Source: Saccopteryx bilineata (Eukaryota > Chordata > Mammalia > Chiroptera > Emballonuridae). From it: a DNA stretch of 64,000 nt. This document shows, piece after piece, positions 1-13,029 of the stretch. How positions within the stretch are numbered: the stretch's first letter is position 1; each line of letters begins with the position of its first letter. The stretch is from contig NC_089490.1 of the NCBI RefSeq assembly GCF_036850765.1, forward strand, positions 293,552,982 to 293,616,981. Reading direction: 5' to 3'. Made by a program: the position numbers and the translations under genes. Below the pieces are notes generated by a model. That model was not told the origin of the DNA. It made no database searches and saw only the letters and a list, made by a program, of their open reading frames with translations.

Positions 1-344
1 GGTTAAATTTACCCAACAGGCTTCTTGCTGATGTCAAGCCAAAATGGTCAAAGAACACCTGTGCAATGGTGGATGTTGAGGAACCACATTAGATATCAAG
101 GGATATGGCTAAACTGACTTAGTATGAGTCTTGATAAAATTGAGCAGTACAGAAATGAACAAAGAAGTCTGAAAGTCAGGGCCTACTTGAGAGTTCAAGG
201 GAGCCTGAGTAGGGTCTTGTCAAGGAGAGAATTTTTGTTACAACCACTTTTGGAAACCCCTTGCCAGCTTTATGTTTCACCAGAGCCCTTATCATCTTTT
301 AATATGGTAGACAATTAATTTATTTATTTTGTTATTGTCTTTTT

Positions 345-475
345 TCCATGCAAAATGTAAACTTCAAGAGACCATGGGTTTTTATATCCAATCTGTTCTT
401 TGCTATTAATCCTTCAACTAAAAATTGCCTTTTTATAGTAGGTACTCAATAAACATGTCTTGATTTATTATTTAT
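345..475 (+). repeat. L2 LINE 3' end fragment
   Basis: The segment ends with a run like the typical L2 3' end (tag-taggtactcaataaa). It is short and diverged, as expected for an ancient LINE. The call rests on this tail motif only. Confidence 0.5.
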
Positions 476-604
476 TGCATGGTTTCTATTGGGCCTTTGG
501 AATAAAATAATTCATAAAAATTATTTCTAATATAACCTGGAATAAATCTTCAATAAATAATAACAGCGATCATTTTTTCTGTTATATTTTAATAAGTTGG
601 ATTA

Positions 605-835
605 ATCTTTGGCTGTGTTGCTCAGTAAATAAAATATTAACCCCAGTGCACCAGATGTCATAGTTTTGAGCCCTGTCAGGGTACTATGAGAAGCAATCAG
701 TGACTATACAACTAAATGGAATAACTGATTGAAACAACAAGTTGAATCTTTTTTCTCTCTCTCCCTCTTTCCCCTTCTCTTTCTTTTACTCTCTTTCTCC
801 CTCTTCCTCTCTCTCTCAAATAAATGAGAAAAAGA
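605..835 (+). repeat. Old tRNA-derived SINE (Ves-like)
   Basis: A degenerate tRNA-like head (gttgctcagtaaa) is followed by a B-box-like stretch, the phrase ending gtcagggtactatgagaagcaatcag, a CT-rich tract and an A-rich tail. The order matches the other SINEs of this window, but the head is strongly mutated, so it is an old copy. Confidence 0.6.
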
Positions 836-839
836 AGTT

Positions 840-3165
840 AGATCAAGAATGGGTTTGCATGATACTGTAGAAAGTGAAAGTTAGTTGATGAGTTAGCTGA
901 CAATCCTGAATAGAATGTGTTATTTGCATACTGTTTTGCCTCTTAGATACAATTGATTTTACTGCTGCTAGAAGTAGTAAATGAAAGAATTCACTGGTTT
1001 TATTTCTGGGGATGTTTCTTTTTTCTTTCTCTTAAAGCACCTGAAGTGCTGCTGATAAGCAGGCATGAAATTCAACAAATATGCTCTAATTTCTCCTGCT
1101 TTCAAAGTGTGCAGTACATAGGCAAAAAATGAGAAAGCCAGAAACCTTGCCATGAGGTCAAAATAAGAATAAAAGAAGGCCCAACTACAAAAAATAATAT
1201 TTTAAGTTGAAATATACATTTATATGTGAACATAATAAGCATTATACTTCTGAGTAACAAATTAATGGATTTCAGGTACTCTTGAATGAATAATTGCTTT
1301 TAATAGTCAATGATTTGCCTAAATGTGGCTTGCAGAACTCTAAGTACTTAGGGATTTTTATTGAACAAGGCAAGCACCCTCCATGCCCTCACTGATGTTA
1401 TTGTACCAGAAAGACATGTATTCAATAATGCATTTTGGTGGATTTTAAAACAGTGCTAGAAACATACACAGTATGTTAGAAACATACAGATTGTGGACTT
1501 CAGATAGGCTTGAGGTCTAAGAAGGGACCTAGAATGTGTGACAGTTAAGTTGCCACTTCAATGTAAGTAAATGTTAACCCAGGGATAGAGGAAACAGAAG
1601 AAGAGAGAACAGTATGCGAAGAGGTTGTGAGGTCAGAGTTTATTTGAGCGCTACAGGAAATGGAAGAGCAAGCTAATTAAGCACAGATTTTTCAAGAGAA
1701 GAGAGATGTAAGATAAAGCTCAGAAAATGAATGACCTGATAACTTTAATAGAGAGGTTATCATTCATCTTAAAGACAAATGAAGCCTTTGAAGATAAATA
1801 TGGCATCACGATAAAGGATGAAATGGATGACCATGAGAAACCATTTGAAGACTGGTGTGGGCGTCCCGATCATGGTGACATACACAAGGTTGGTGGCAGT
1901 GAACATGCACAGAGATGAATACATTCCAGTTATGAGAAGTAAATGATTGGATATGTGAAATATGCTAGGAAGTGAGAGCATGGTGAATCTATTATTTATT
2001 GATTGAGAAATTGGGCAGATATTGCCATTTATTACTATAGAAACAATGGAAAAAGAGCAAGTGTGGGAGGAAAGATAAATGGTAAGTGCAGTTTCAGGAG
2101 AAATGCGGACAATGACAAGCACATGCAAAACTCAGGAGAGAAATCTGAGCTCAAGATATATACTGTCTTTAGCAGCATTAAGTGATACTCCATTTCAACC
2201 CCAGCTGGCTTAATGCAATATAGTTCTGACATTGAACACCCAGCATTAGCATCAGACTCCACAGGTCAAAGGGCATCATTTCCAGAAAGATTTAATTTAA
2301 AATTACATTGATTAAGAATCAGAAAAATGAGAATTAAAATAGTAACTATACCCTCAGTTGGGAATGCAGCAAACCTAACTAAGCCTTATATTATATGAAT
2401 AGTTTTGTTTTACAGTTTTTCTCTGGAACATGAATAGAGATATATAAATATAGGTAATTATCTTTATTATACCTATATTTGTTTCTTTTAATAGGAAAAC
2501 CTAAATTTTTTGGTTTCTGTTTTACTTTAATTTTTCACACAAAATAATATTTTCACCTGTAAAGAAGTAACTCAATAATCTACACTTGAAAAGTACTCCT
2601 AAAGCTGCAATTTCAAGTTGGTAGTGAATTTTACAGGCCTTTTGCATTCTTATATTTCTTGTGAATAGAGGCAATGACAACTTTTCAGTTGGAGAGGCTT
2701 GAATCAGGCTTCCCTGCTTCAACATACCTGTAACAATAGTCAATCAATGTGCTCATGCCACTTGCCCTTCTCCATATCTCCTTGTTGGTATTGGGGCTCG
2801 GGAACTGGTGTGAAAAAATACTGGTCTGTCTACTGCTATTGCCTTCAATAATGACCCATGAGTATCTCTGACCTAGGAGTATCATGTCTTCTGCCAGCAC
2901 CCATGAATGAGAAAGAGGCTAACATGTTAACTTGAAAATAAAGTAACATGTCACAGTTTTCCATTAATGTGAAAATCTGAAGAAAATATATTATGTATAT
3001 AAATTAATGTATATAGAGAGTAATAGAATTTCCTAGAATGCTATAGATTATACAAGAGGCAACTTAATGTTGATATGCCATAAAGAATGGGCTAGTCAAC
3101 TTGGATTAAAATAAAAAAATGGGGCTTCAAGAGGTAATCCTAACTGGTAAAAATTCGTACCAGGT
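840..3165. other. No recognised feature
   Basis: AT-rich sequence with only short open frames, such as 63 codons at 1727-1918 on the plus strand. None has a recognisable domain or a coding-like neighbourhood. No repeat family was identified with confidence. Confidence 0.5.
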
Positions 3166-3171
3166 ACAATA

Positions 3172-3295
3172 CAGGGTGGGACAAAGGTAGGTTTACAGTT
3201 TCCATATGAAAAAATAATACAATAATTACTAAAAATATAAGAATAAGCTATGTTTTATATGCTCACATATGTAAACTTACTTTCATTCCACCATG
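3172..3295. mobile_element. Mariner-like MITE, copy 1
   Basis: A 124-bp element with imperfect terminal inverted repeats: the left end begins cagggtgggacaaagg and the right end finishes tttcattccaccatg. It is flanked by TA on both sides, the target duplication of Tc1/mariner elements. It has no coding capacity. A related copy lies at 9333-9450, with a shared inner motif gaataa-ct-tgttttat. Confidence 0.7.
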
Positions 3296-3552
3296 TATTA
3301 TCTAAAGAGAAAATTATGTCAATTCAATGATCAAAATAGTACCGGTTGTAATTTGATTGGTTAAAACTTAATTATTAATTAGGAATGAAATTCAGACATT
3401 ATCTTTCCTAAAAGAGTTGTGTTATAGCTGAAAATATAATCAAGTAGAATGGGTGGGGCAGAATTCAAGTAAAAGCATAGAATATACCTGACAGATTATA
3501 GCATATTTGGCATGTAAACACAGGTATAGTCCTAAGGTTCAGGGTATTTTCT

Positions 3553-3778
3553 TTTTTTTTTTTTAATTTTATTTATTCATTTTAGAGAGGAGAGAGAAAG
3601 GGAGAGAGAGAGACAGAGAGGGAGAGAGAAAGGAGAGAAAGACAGAGAGAGAAGGTGGGAAGGAGCTAGAAGCATCAACTCCCATATGTGCCTTGACCAG
3701 GCAAGCCCAGGGTTTTGAACCGGCAACCTCAGCATTTCCAGGTCGACGCTTTATACACTGCGCCACCACAGGTCTGGC
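3553..3778 (-). repeat. tRNA-derived SINE
   Basis: A reverse-oriented SINE: poly-T, GA-rich tract, then a tRNA-like head whose complement lies at the right end (cgccaccacaggtctggcc). It is flanked by a 13-bp direct repeat, cagggtattttct, at 3540-3552 and 3779-3791. The perfect duplication supports L1-mediated insertion. Confidence 0.85.
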
Positions 3779-3794
3779 CAGGGTATTTTCTAAT

Positions 3795-4858
3795 AGCGTG
3801 ATCCTCAGGTTTCACAGGAATGTGTGTACTGGATAGAGTTCTCATTTTTTAATAGGTATCCCAGAAGCTATTTGAACAGCTCTAAACAATAACTGAGAAA
3901 CAAGCTGAGATATTCATAAAAAGGACAAGAGCTGAGTCATCATTAACTAACATGTCAGGACCTTGACTTGGTAAAGTGTCAGGTGTATTCTGTCCCAAAC
4001 CCTTCATCTTTTTAAAGATAATCTCTTAAGCAGCATTGAAGATGAGTTTCTCAACTACATAGTTCTTGGATTTATGACTTACTGAGATGCTATGCTTAGT
4101 GGTTAGTTGAATTTTTAGTGTATTGTGTATAGTTAGAGGAGAGGTAAGTGTTACATTTGCTTAAATTGCAGCTTTCAGTGGCCTGACTGTGAGAAAATCA
4201 GTGATCTTTATCCGGCAGTATGTCCCAGGGAAACAGAACCTGCATTTGGCAAGGCTTATAAAATACACAAATGTGTTTGCATATGTATGTGCCTACAGAT
4301 GTGTACACATGCAGGGATTTAAACATTAAACACTTGTTATTGCTAATAAGGTATGTGATATGTTGGGTCTACATCAATCATGACTGGGCTAACGCACATG
4401 TTCCCTACTCTTGGTCAGGCAGTTCTACTGATCTAGACTAGACATTCTTCTAAACTATAGACCAGCTGGCTCTCAGTTAGTATAGGATGAGCTTGTATAG
4501 GTCTATTAGCACCACTCGCCTCCCTCCATGTGACCCTTTATCTTCTAGTAGATGACACCATATTTCTCATTTGCATATCACAGGCAGAATTCAGAGAGAG
4601 CAAAAGAAAGAGAGAGGGAGAGAGAGAAAAGAAGAACACAATGGTTTTGAATGTAGGCCCACAACTAGCACACTATTTTTATTGGTCAAGTCAAGTCATA
4701 AGTCAGGTCAGATTTAAGAAATTCCTGGTTCTAAATAATCATTTCCTTAGAAAAGACTACTCACTATCCTATCATTTTGTTTAAATCTTTGATCAATTCA
4801 TATAACTATCAGAAACTTGAATGGTTACTTACATTTCTATGTTTTATTTACACTCAAC
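3795..4858. other. No confident feature
   Basis: No gene is seen. A purine-rich GA tract lies at about 4594-4635. The stretch 4225-4250 (cccagggaaacagaacc) resembles the end of an antisense MLT2-like LTR, but too little is conserved to call it. Confidence 0.4.
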
Positions 4859-4859
4859 T

Positions 4860-4955
4860 ACCTTCATAGAGGGAAATGTAAATTCAGCGTCTTGTTCATT
4901 GCCAAAACCCCAGCAAGTAAAACAGTTCATGGCACATAGTAGGTACTCAATTTAC
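4860..4955 (+). repeat. L2/MIR 3' end fragment
   Basis: It contains the ancient-repeat tail phrase aacagttcatggcacatag followed by taggtactcaat, found at L2 and MIR 3' ends. Too short to choose between the families. Confidence 0.45.
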
Positions 4956-4959
4956 AGTT

Positions 4960-5805
4960 TTGCATTGTTCTGTGAGGATTTCTTAGCTACACAGAAATCC
5001 TCCATTTTATATATACCAAACACATTCATCCTTATATTCTAGTGAAATATTTCAAATCTAGGATTAAAAAAGGAGCAGGTGGAATAAATAAAACAAAACT
5101 GATTTTATCATATTTATGAGCACATGTGACACCATACAAAATGAAAGACTATGCATCTGAACAGTTGTTTGCTGGTTTATTCAGTATTAATGAAAAAAAA
5201 TTAATCATTAAACCTTAAATATCCTTTCAATTAACAAATTATTCACTGTAACGTATCTCACTAAAGTTTCTATTTTTAAACACACCAACACTTCAGAAAA
5301 TAAAGCTAAATTTGTTTACTGTTAGTTTAATTCTACTGCTTGTGCTGTATTCTAATAGGAAGAAGAAATAAATTATTCACTTTAAAAGGAGAAATATATT
5401 AATACATTCTGATCACTTTTATTCCATGAATAATCTTTTTTGCATTTGAAAAAAATTAATGTCTCTCCCCATCCTAAATAATTTATGTACTCTCCTCAGT
5501 CTTAGCAGCAGTATAATAAATTCACTGCATCCCTGGCAAGCTGAAGATTCTGTTCACAAAGTGTGATAGATTTTTTTCACAGAGTTAGTATGTCCTTCTA
5601 AGTCATCTGCCTGCTAGTTATCAACCAGGCTATCATTCAAGCACTGCAATCTAAATCTGTTTTCAGATTTCTGATTGATGTACAAGTAGTATACTCTCCA
5701 TCAAAGTTAGCCAGGCAAATATAATGTTTAATTTTTAAAAATTATTTCTCTAAGCAAGAGAACTCCTATTTAATACAGACTTTAGACTGTTGACTTCTAA
5801 AATTC
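4960..5805. other. No recognised feature
   Basis: AT-rich non-coding DNA. No open frame of interest and no identifiable repeat. Confidence 0.5.
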
Positions 5806-5809
5806 TTAT

Positions 5810-5965
5810 CTTTGCTCCAACTTTAATAGCTACATGAACTTGGGGAAGTAGTTTTCTTATCTGTATGATGGCATTAGTAATGAATTTTAACCTTATAGGT
5901 AAGATACTAGGATTAAATGATGCGAAAATCATAAATTGATTAGGACAGTGACTAGCCTACAGAAA
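5810..5965 (+). repeat. MIR SINE
   Basis: The order of motifs follows the MIR core and 3' part: catgaacttggggaagtag, then ttcttatctgtatgatgg, then aggattaaatgatg, then a gacagtgactagc-like end. Heavily mutated, as expected for this ancient mammalian SINE. Confidence 0.65.
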
Positions 5966-5969
5966 TTTC

Positions 5970-8235
5970 TGTATACATTTTGTTATTACTGATAAAACCC
6001 TTCCACATTGTCATTAGTTTAAAAGTAAATATTAGGTTTTTACTAATTTTAGAACACATGTTGATTGAAATACCATTTTATAGAATTGATTGTTTTTAAG
6101 AAGAATATTATTATTTTATTTGATTACAATAGAAAAATAAAGTAATAAGGGAAGTATTACATAGTCACATTTGTTCCTCTTACCAAATACAGATAAAACT
6201 GAGTCACACATGTACATTTAACTTCATTTTTTAAAGAACACAATCTGAAAAAGCAAGACTTATTTAGTGTAATTAAATATTGTTAATAAAACCCAAGCAA
6301 ATAAAAGTTAGTGGTGGAAGCAATTCATATAGGTACATACACGGAATCCTACACTACTTTTACTAGATGAACTACTATAAAATTGCTGAGATAGTAAAAG
6401 TTTGCTTTGATGTGGCCTTTAAAATAATGAAATAGAGAAAACCAAAGAGAGATGCTATTTGGTTCTGTTGGGTAGAGGTCTTCCCTGCAAAAGAATCTAT
6501 TTCCCATCCAAATCACAGGTTTGCTTTAGTTCAGCAATTTCAAATGTACTAAAACCACACAGAGAAGTACTGTAGCAGAGAACATAGAAAACAAATATTT
6601 TCCACCCAGAAAGAGTTCAACAATAGCAGAAAAGAACACAGAGTACAGAGAAGTTTAGCACTAAACCATGAATTGCAGTTGTATAATAACACAGCAAGTA
6701 AGAGTGATGGGAAAATTACTGAAGCAAGACTTCAAAAAATTAATGTCTAATAGAAGAAGAAAATGAGACTAGAGGAAAATATAAATTTTTAAACTATAGT
6801 GAGGAAGAATGAAAATTTTTAGTTTTAAACACTGGTAATATGGGCACTGATTTAACTAAAGAGGGCAGTTGGTATCAATATTGAAATATAATTGTATGAA
6901 GAAACATTCTGAGAATTAAGCCACATGAACCTGCGAAAATCAACAAAAGATTCTGTAGGCTGCATAAAAGATGATAGATGTTAATTCAGTGTCCACTTGT
7001 TAATAAAGTGGAACTGGTATTCAGAATAATCCTATATCATCTACTCTCTCTTCTAATTCATTCATTGGTAGTCAGTAGATCAGTCCAACTATTGTTGATA
7101 AAGTACTTACCATTGTGTTGGATATTTAAGGTATGCAGGTGACAAGCATTTCATTTCTTTTACTACGTCATGATACATGTTTATTTAATATATGTTTATA
7201 TTTCAAAAATCTGGTAATAGGCATTTATTTATAATGTTAAAATCTAACTTTACCTCAATCATCTGTTATTTGCAGTTCAATTATGAACCTGTTTTCAGCA
7301 AAAATTTTCCTCATAGATAGAATCACTCATTTAGTGGGTCAACATTTTGGTGCCAATCAGTATTATTCTAATTTTTTTTATTTAGTAGAACATTCTAGAG
7401 AGGCTAGTTTGAATAATAATATTCCATTGCTAATCAATGTTCATAGTTACAATAAGATAATTATACTCAGTCTATTAATAAACCTTATTAAAATGTTTAT
7501 TTAAATATAATTTTGTATAAATTGATTTAAGTTTTAAATACCTTATATATATATTTAATTACAAACAATTTTGCATTGTAACAATGAAAAACTCTAAATT
7601 GTCTCTCTAGTCAAATTATTTTTGTTATTCTAAGGCTAGTATTCACAAGAAAAGTATGTAGAAGCCAGTATGATTATAAAACATTTTGAAAATAGTTAAG
7701 ACATATTTGTCATTATTTAATAACATTTTCAAATAACATGAAAGATATAATGGCTCCTTTTCTTTATTTATGAATCAGTCATTCAAAATCTATGTGAGGG
7801 AGATATTAAAGTAGTTTAATGCATAATTATTACACAATTTTATTTTAAAAATTATAGCTGCAGGTCCTCTTAGAAATGAAAATACTAAACAATGTAAACA
7901 ATTATGAAACTTATAGTGTTATTTAATTATATGCCTATTTCCATATATTCCACTGATGATCAACAAATATTTTGGGTGTTGGTGATTATTATCTATGTTT
8001 AGCTGTTTATAGTAGATTGTAGGTTATACACAAGTAGATAATAACCTAAGAAAAGTCATAAATTACTTATAAATCAATATTATTTCTCTGATGCCATTGG
8101 TTAATTTAAAATATCTTTTAAAATCCCTTAACCAGTTATTATCTTAAGTTAATCAGTCTCCTAGGGAATAACCATCAAAAAAAGGTGACACCATCTTTAC
8201 CACACCTAAATAACCATGGTTTGAGTTTAATAATT
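5970..8235. other. No recognised feature
   Basis: Over 2 kb of AT-rich sequence with no repeat that I can name and no coding signal. The open frame at 7283-7504 (73 codons) has no recognisable domain. Confidence 0.5.
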
Positions 8236-8239
8236 GAAA

Positions 8240-8690
8240 TAGTTAATTTTATGCATCAACTGGCTAGATATTTAGGAAAATGCCAGTCAGGGTGTTACTG
8301 TGGAAGTATTTTTTAGATGATAGCAACATTTAAATTATTATGCTTTGGGCAAAACAGATTGCCCTCCATATTATGGGTAGGTCTCATCCAATCAGTTGAA
8401 AGCCTTTTAAAAACAAGAACAGATTCAAGTTCCCAAGGAAAGAGGAAATTATATTTTCACTCTGTCTTCAAACCCAGCTGCAATATTAACTCTTCCCTAG
8501 GTCTCCAAGACCTAGTATTCTCTGCAAAATTTGGACTTCACAGCCTATACAATTATTTGAGCCAATTCCTTAAAATAAACTTATTTCTCTCATATATATA
8601 TATACTTTCTCCACATATACTCTTGTATTTTACCTTGTGATATATCTTACTGGATATGTTTCTCTGGAGAATTTTAACTAATACAGTAAT
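8240..8690 (+). repeat. MLT2-like ERVL LTR
   Basis: Several ordered phrases match the mammalian MLT2 LTR pattern: ttatgcatcaactggct near the start, cagattgccctcca and tctcatccaatcagttgaa in the middle, gagccaattccttaaaataaa near the polyadenylation region, and tttctctggagaattttaac then taatacag at the end. This is an old solo LTR in plus orientation. Confidence 0.7.
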
Positions 8691-8699
8691 AATACATCA

Positions 8700-9328
8700 A
8701 TTTGTGTTTCTTTATTAATGTCAAGTACTGAATTATATAATGAAAATATTTCTTTGAAATTCTGAGTACTCCTTACATATTTTGAGTGTTATTATGAGTG
8801 TTAAGTGATGTCTATTTTCATGCACTTGCTGGTGACCACTGGGGTGAAAAAAAGCACTAACCATATTTTATCACCAAATTAAATTTTATTTGGAGGCAGT
8901 TTAGTCAGGTTCCTTTTCCAAAGTCTGATTTTTTTTTTAATCTCAACAATGCTATAACAGCATTATAAAGCAATTGTACCAATTTACTGAAGGAGTCAAT
9001 CCAATTTCTGCAAGTTTGCCCTTGTCATACCTGGCTCTTGTACATGCACTGATTTAACTAGCAGAATCTTAGAACTTTCCTTGAATGCCTGACATTATTG
9101 CATTAGCTACTGAAATTTTTTAGATGTGAGTGCATTTGTAAATATATCTTAATGATTCTATAGTTAAATATAAACTTCCTAGTGTTAGTAATATATTTAT
9201 GTACTTTTTAAAGTGTGTGCTAATGAAGTAATTCCAAAAGTTTTCTTTAAAACCTGTATAGTATTATACATATATTTATTATTATCATTATGATTACCAA
9301 AATGTCATTCTTTTGCTAATATGTTCAC
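8700..9328. other. No recognised feature
   Basis: Non-coding AT-rich stretch; nothing identified. Confidence 0.5.
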
Positions 9329-9332
9329 TATA

Positions 9333-9450
9333 CAAGGGTGGGCAAAAGAAGATTTACAGGTATAATACCAATAAATTGTACTATAATTAAGAAATAATAA
9401 TGTATGAATAAACTGTGTTTTACCTACTCACAACTATAAACCCACCCCTG
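9333..9450. mobile_element. Mariner-like MITE, copy 2
   Basis: A 118-bp element with inverted ends (caagggtgggcaaaag on the left, aaacccacccctg on the right) flanked by TA at 9331-9332 and 9451-9452. The inner sequence resembles the copy at 3172-3295. No coding capacity. Confidence 0.7.
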
Positions 9451-9454
9451 TATA

Positions 9455-12400
9455 TAAATTGAGAAAATCAGTGACTGGCTCTCATTATTAAAATAAATTT
9501 AAGATAATACTTGGCTTTCTATTCAACTCTTTCGGTAAACAACCTCACAGCGGAGTTCGTAACAAGAAAATGGCTCAGCTAACCTGACATGTCATTGTGG
9601 TGATTTTCAGTTGTATTTCTGTGGATTTTTACATCATTTTGAGGGGATCATTACAGTGATGTATTTAATACCCTGGCTTGAGTGATTTGAAACTAATGAG
9701 TGTTATAAAACAAATGAATAGAAATTGAATTAGAGAAGAAGATGCATCTGAAATACAGCTATTTTAGTCACTAGGAAAAATGTAGAAATATTTTAGCATA
9801 TATGTCTTCTTTTTTCTCCATTATGCCAATATGGATTAAATTTACATTATATTTAGTATTTCTTTTTCCTCTATTACATATGTAAATGTCATTTATTTAT
9901 CAACAACTATAATTCAAAAACATCAGCCTCTGATATCAGACTCATTTCAAAAATTTACATTTAGATCAAGGGACTTGTATACTAAAGATGCAAATATCTT
10001 GAGAATGCTTGTTTTACAAAACTCAATGTTTTAAAAAACAATAATGCGTTTGTGTTTATTCTTCTACTTCTACCTACCTACTTCCTCAGTGTTATTAGAG
10101 TGTTGCTTTGAGTGCTAATATGGAAAATTTCTGGTGTCAAGTACATATTCAAATATTCATTCTACTAGAATTTAGCTGCTGACTCATTACTGAAACTCTT
10201 TTTCCTCAGTTAAGAAGAAACACTTAATATTTCTATTCTGTAAAATAAAATTATGGTAAGATTACTTTATCAATAATTATTATATTTTACATCATTTATA
10301 TATGTATATCTTTTAATTTTTTTTTCACTACAGCTAATATTCTTTGTAATCTAAGATTTTAGTCTGAGTTAAGTAATTACTAAGCAATCAAGATCAAAAT
10401 TTATTTATTAATAGTTTCATGGTAATTCGCTCATATCTAAATTCTATACAGTCTTTAAAAATTATATGTGACTTCATGCGTTTTTTGTAGAAAAATCAAT
10501 GGAGTATACTGAATACTTCGTACTTTTGTGTTGACAATTGAAGTATTATGTGGTGCTTTTCCTCTAAATAGTGTCTACAAATATTCTTGCTTATTCTCAT
10601 TGTATAGATAAATGTTTCCGTGGGTTTTTTTCCAAGATGAATTTGTTGATCCTTGCTCAAAACCCTATCACTTTCAGTATTCTCTGGGAACTTAATCTAT
10701 TATTTAATGTATTTCATTTGTCTCATTTCTATTGGCTACCTCATAATAGCACATTAACATCAAGCATCTGCCATTTGAAAATTTATAAAAATAAAAAGCA
10801 GCATTCAGTTTGGCCCTGAGCCCCTTTAAATTTTATGGTATATGCTTCTTTTTTTTCAAAGCAAATTAAAAAAAAATAGATTTCTACGTTAAGCTTCTAA
10901 TGAATTTTCAGAACTGTATTCTGTCTTCTGTATTTTTCATTTTATACAAATTGCTTTTTTAAAGTTGCACATTGAAGTTCTCATTTCTAAAAAGAAGGGG
11001 ACATTTTTAGTCTTTATTTTTTTACTCATTAATATGTATTTGTCTGTTATCTTAGTTCTCATCCCTAGACTATGTATCTCAGCATTCTTGCTACCAGTTA
11101 TGATAGCACGGCTGAGTTTAGACCAATAGAATATAAGAATATGTGATATATGTCACTCTCGGGACTACCTTAAAATATCTCTTTCAAAATATTACTTTAA
11201 GCTTTGTTTGTTTGTTTACCAACTGGTCAATCATAGGGGTTCTAGAGAAATACTCATAAATAGTAAAAAAAAAGGTCGAGTTGAAGAAAGAAAGTGAAGT
11301 TTCAGAATATTTATGTAAAATTAAGGTGACCACAGTTTTCCCAGTTTGCCTGGGTCTTCCCTAGTTTTAGAACCAAAAAATTAAAACTGCATTCTGAAAA
11401 CCTTTCCATTTTGTTCAAAGCAGGAATGCATCAGCGGTAACTATTCTATTGTGTTGGGACACAAAAATTTGGAGTTTGTTAAAACAGCCTATTTAAATAA
11501 AGGAGAATTAATTACGTTCATTCCTTTGCTTCAACATCCTCTTTTATTATTACATTTGCAATTACAGTAGTATCTTCTTAGTCCATAATCTGATAGTTAT
11601 TTGATGTTTCATACCTTTTATTCATTTATAGATCCAATCAAACCCTAAATTTGGTGTCTCAACCTTCTACATTCTCCAAATGTTTTTTTTCCACACATAA
11701 ACTCATGTTCTCCAATTTTTTCACCTCGAACACTGAAAATCAAATTTAGCAGCAGAATATTATTCAGTGTTCTTGATAAAGATTTTCTGGACACCCCTGA
11801 AGGATTCTGATCATAGGTTCAGGATGACAAGGACTTATTATTTAAATTAGCCCTATGACTCTAATGATAAATACAACAGTTTAGGTACACTGACATAGAA
11901 TATTACTAAAGCCTTATTATCAGTACTTCTGTATTAATAAAAATCTCCTTCATGTTAGGAATTCAGTAATAATAATTTTCTAATGTAAGAAAAATGTTGT
12001 ATATGTCTGTGGAAAAATAAATATATGTTTTAAAAATAATTTTTCTAAAATAATCTCTCTCTAACTCCATGGAAAAAAATCTACTTTTGCTCCTTGATTA
12101 GGGCTTAATTTTAAGTGTTAATGATTTATAGGGGTTATATTTAAACACTAGTTCTAAACAATAACAAAAAATACTACAATAACAGATAGCTCAGTTTAAC
12201 GTCTTCGGGAAATTATTAAACTTTTATGATGATCCTTAACCCTCCAAATTATGTTTCACATAAGAAATTAATTTTTTTTGCCTCATCTGGAACTTCTTGG
12301 GATATTTTATGTTAAGAATTTATGGGGAAATCACAAGGTGTCACTTTTGAAATGACAACTGTCATTTGAGATGGAAATACAAGGCAGATAGAAGATGTGC

Positions 12401-12900
12401 CCTTTTTGATGAGGCTGTTCAAGTAGCTCTTTTATGTTCTTTTCCACACACATAACATATGTGTTTCAGTATAAAAATCTGTCTTTACAACTGCTAGCCA
12501 TGGCCCCATGTTACTTCATTGACCTTGTCCTCTAATCTCTTCCTCACTCATTTCATTCCAGATACCCTGTTTTTCTTGCTGGTTCTCTAAAACATAAACA
12601 TTCACGATTAGAAAGAAGACAGATTGCTGATCTGCCCTACTAACTTTGTTAAGACATATTATACACAATAGAAACTTACTTCAGGTAGCAAATTTATTTT
12701 TGTGCAAGTCCAAGGTTGGAGGTGATATGCTGCTTTAGGTATAGACCCTGCAGAAGGATTTAAAATGCTGCCAGGACTTCTCTTACCTTTGATAGAACAG
12801 AATCATTCTATCTTTCTCATAGTCTCAGCCATATGCAAATGCTCTTTCTGGATCACAAATGTAACCTGCTGAGAGTGATCATCTGATTAGCCCAATTTAG
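9455..12900. other. Mostly unassigned; faint old-repeat traces
   Basis: No gene is seen. 11325-11400 (gtgaccacagttttcccag, tgcctgggtcttccctag) resembles a mammalian MER repeat, and 12510-12600 (cttcctcactcatttcatt) resembles an internal L2 piece; both are weak. The open frame at 10571-10819 has no recognisable domain. Confidence 0.35.
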
Positions 12901-12903
12901 AAC

Positions 12904-13027
12904 AATCCATCTTTCTTTTCTTATTTTTCTTTTCTTTCCTTTCCTTTTTTTTCTTTCTCTTCCTTCCTTCCTTCCTTCCTTCCTTCCTTCCTTCCTTCCT
13001 TCCTTCCTTCCTTCCTTCCTTCCTTTT
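12904..13027. repeat. (CCTT)n microsatellite
   Basis: A pyrimidine-rich lead of ttttct/ttcctt variants passes into about 17 near-perfect cttc-type tetramers (about 12960-13025). Such tracts are length-variable and may be mis-sized in an assembly. Confidence 0.95.
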
Positions 13028-13029
13028 AG

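Noticed and set aside
1727..1918. A small acidic open frame that could be a host exon
   Set aside because: No splice-site pattern, no domain and a length expected by chance.
12904..13027. A possible regular repeat array (CRISPR-like or satellite)
   Set aside because: It is a simple CCTT microsatellite with no spacers.
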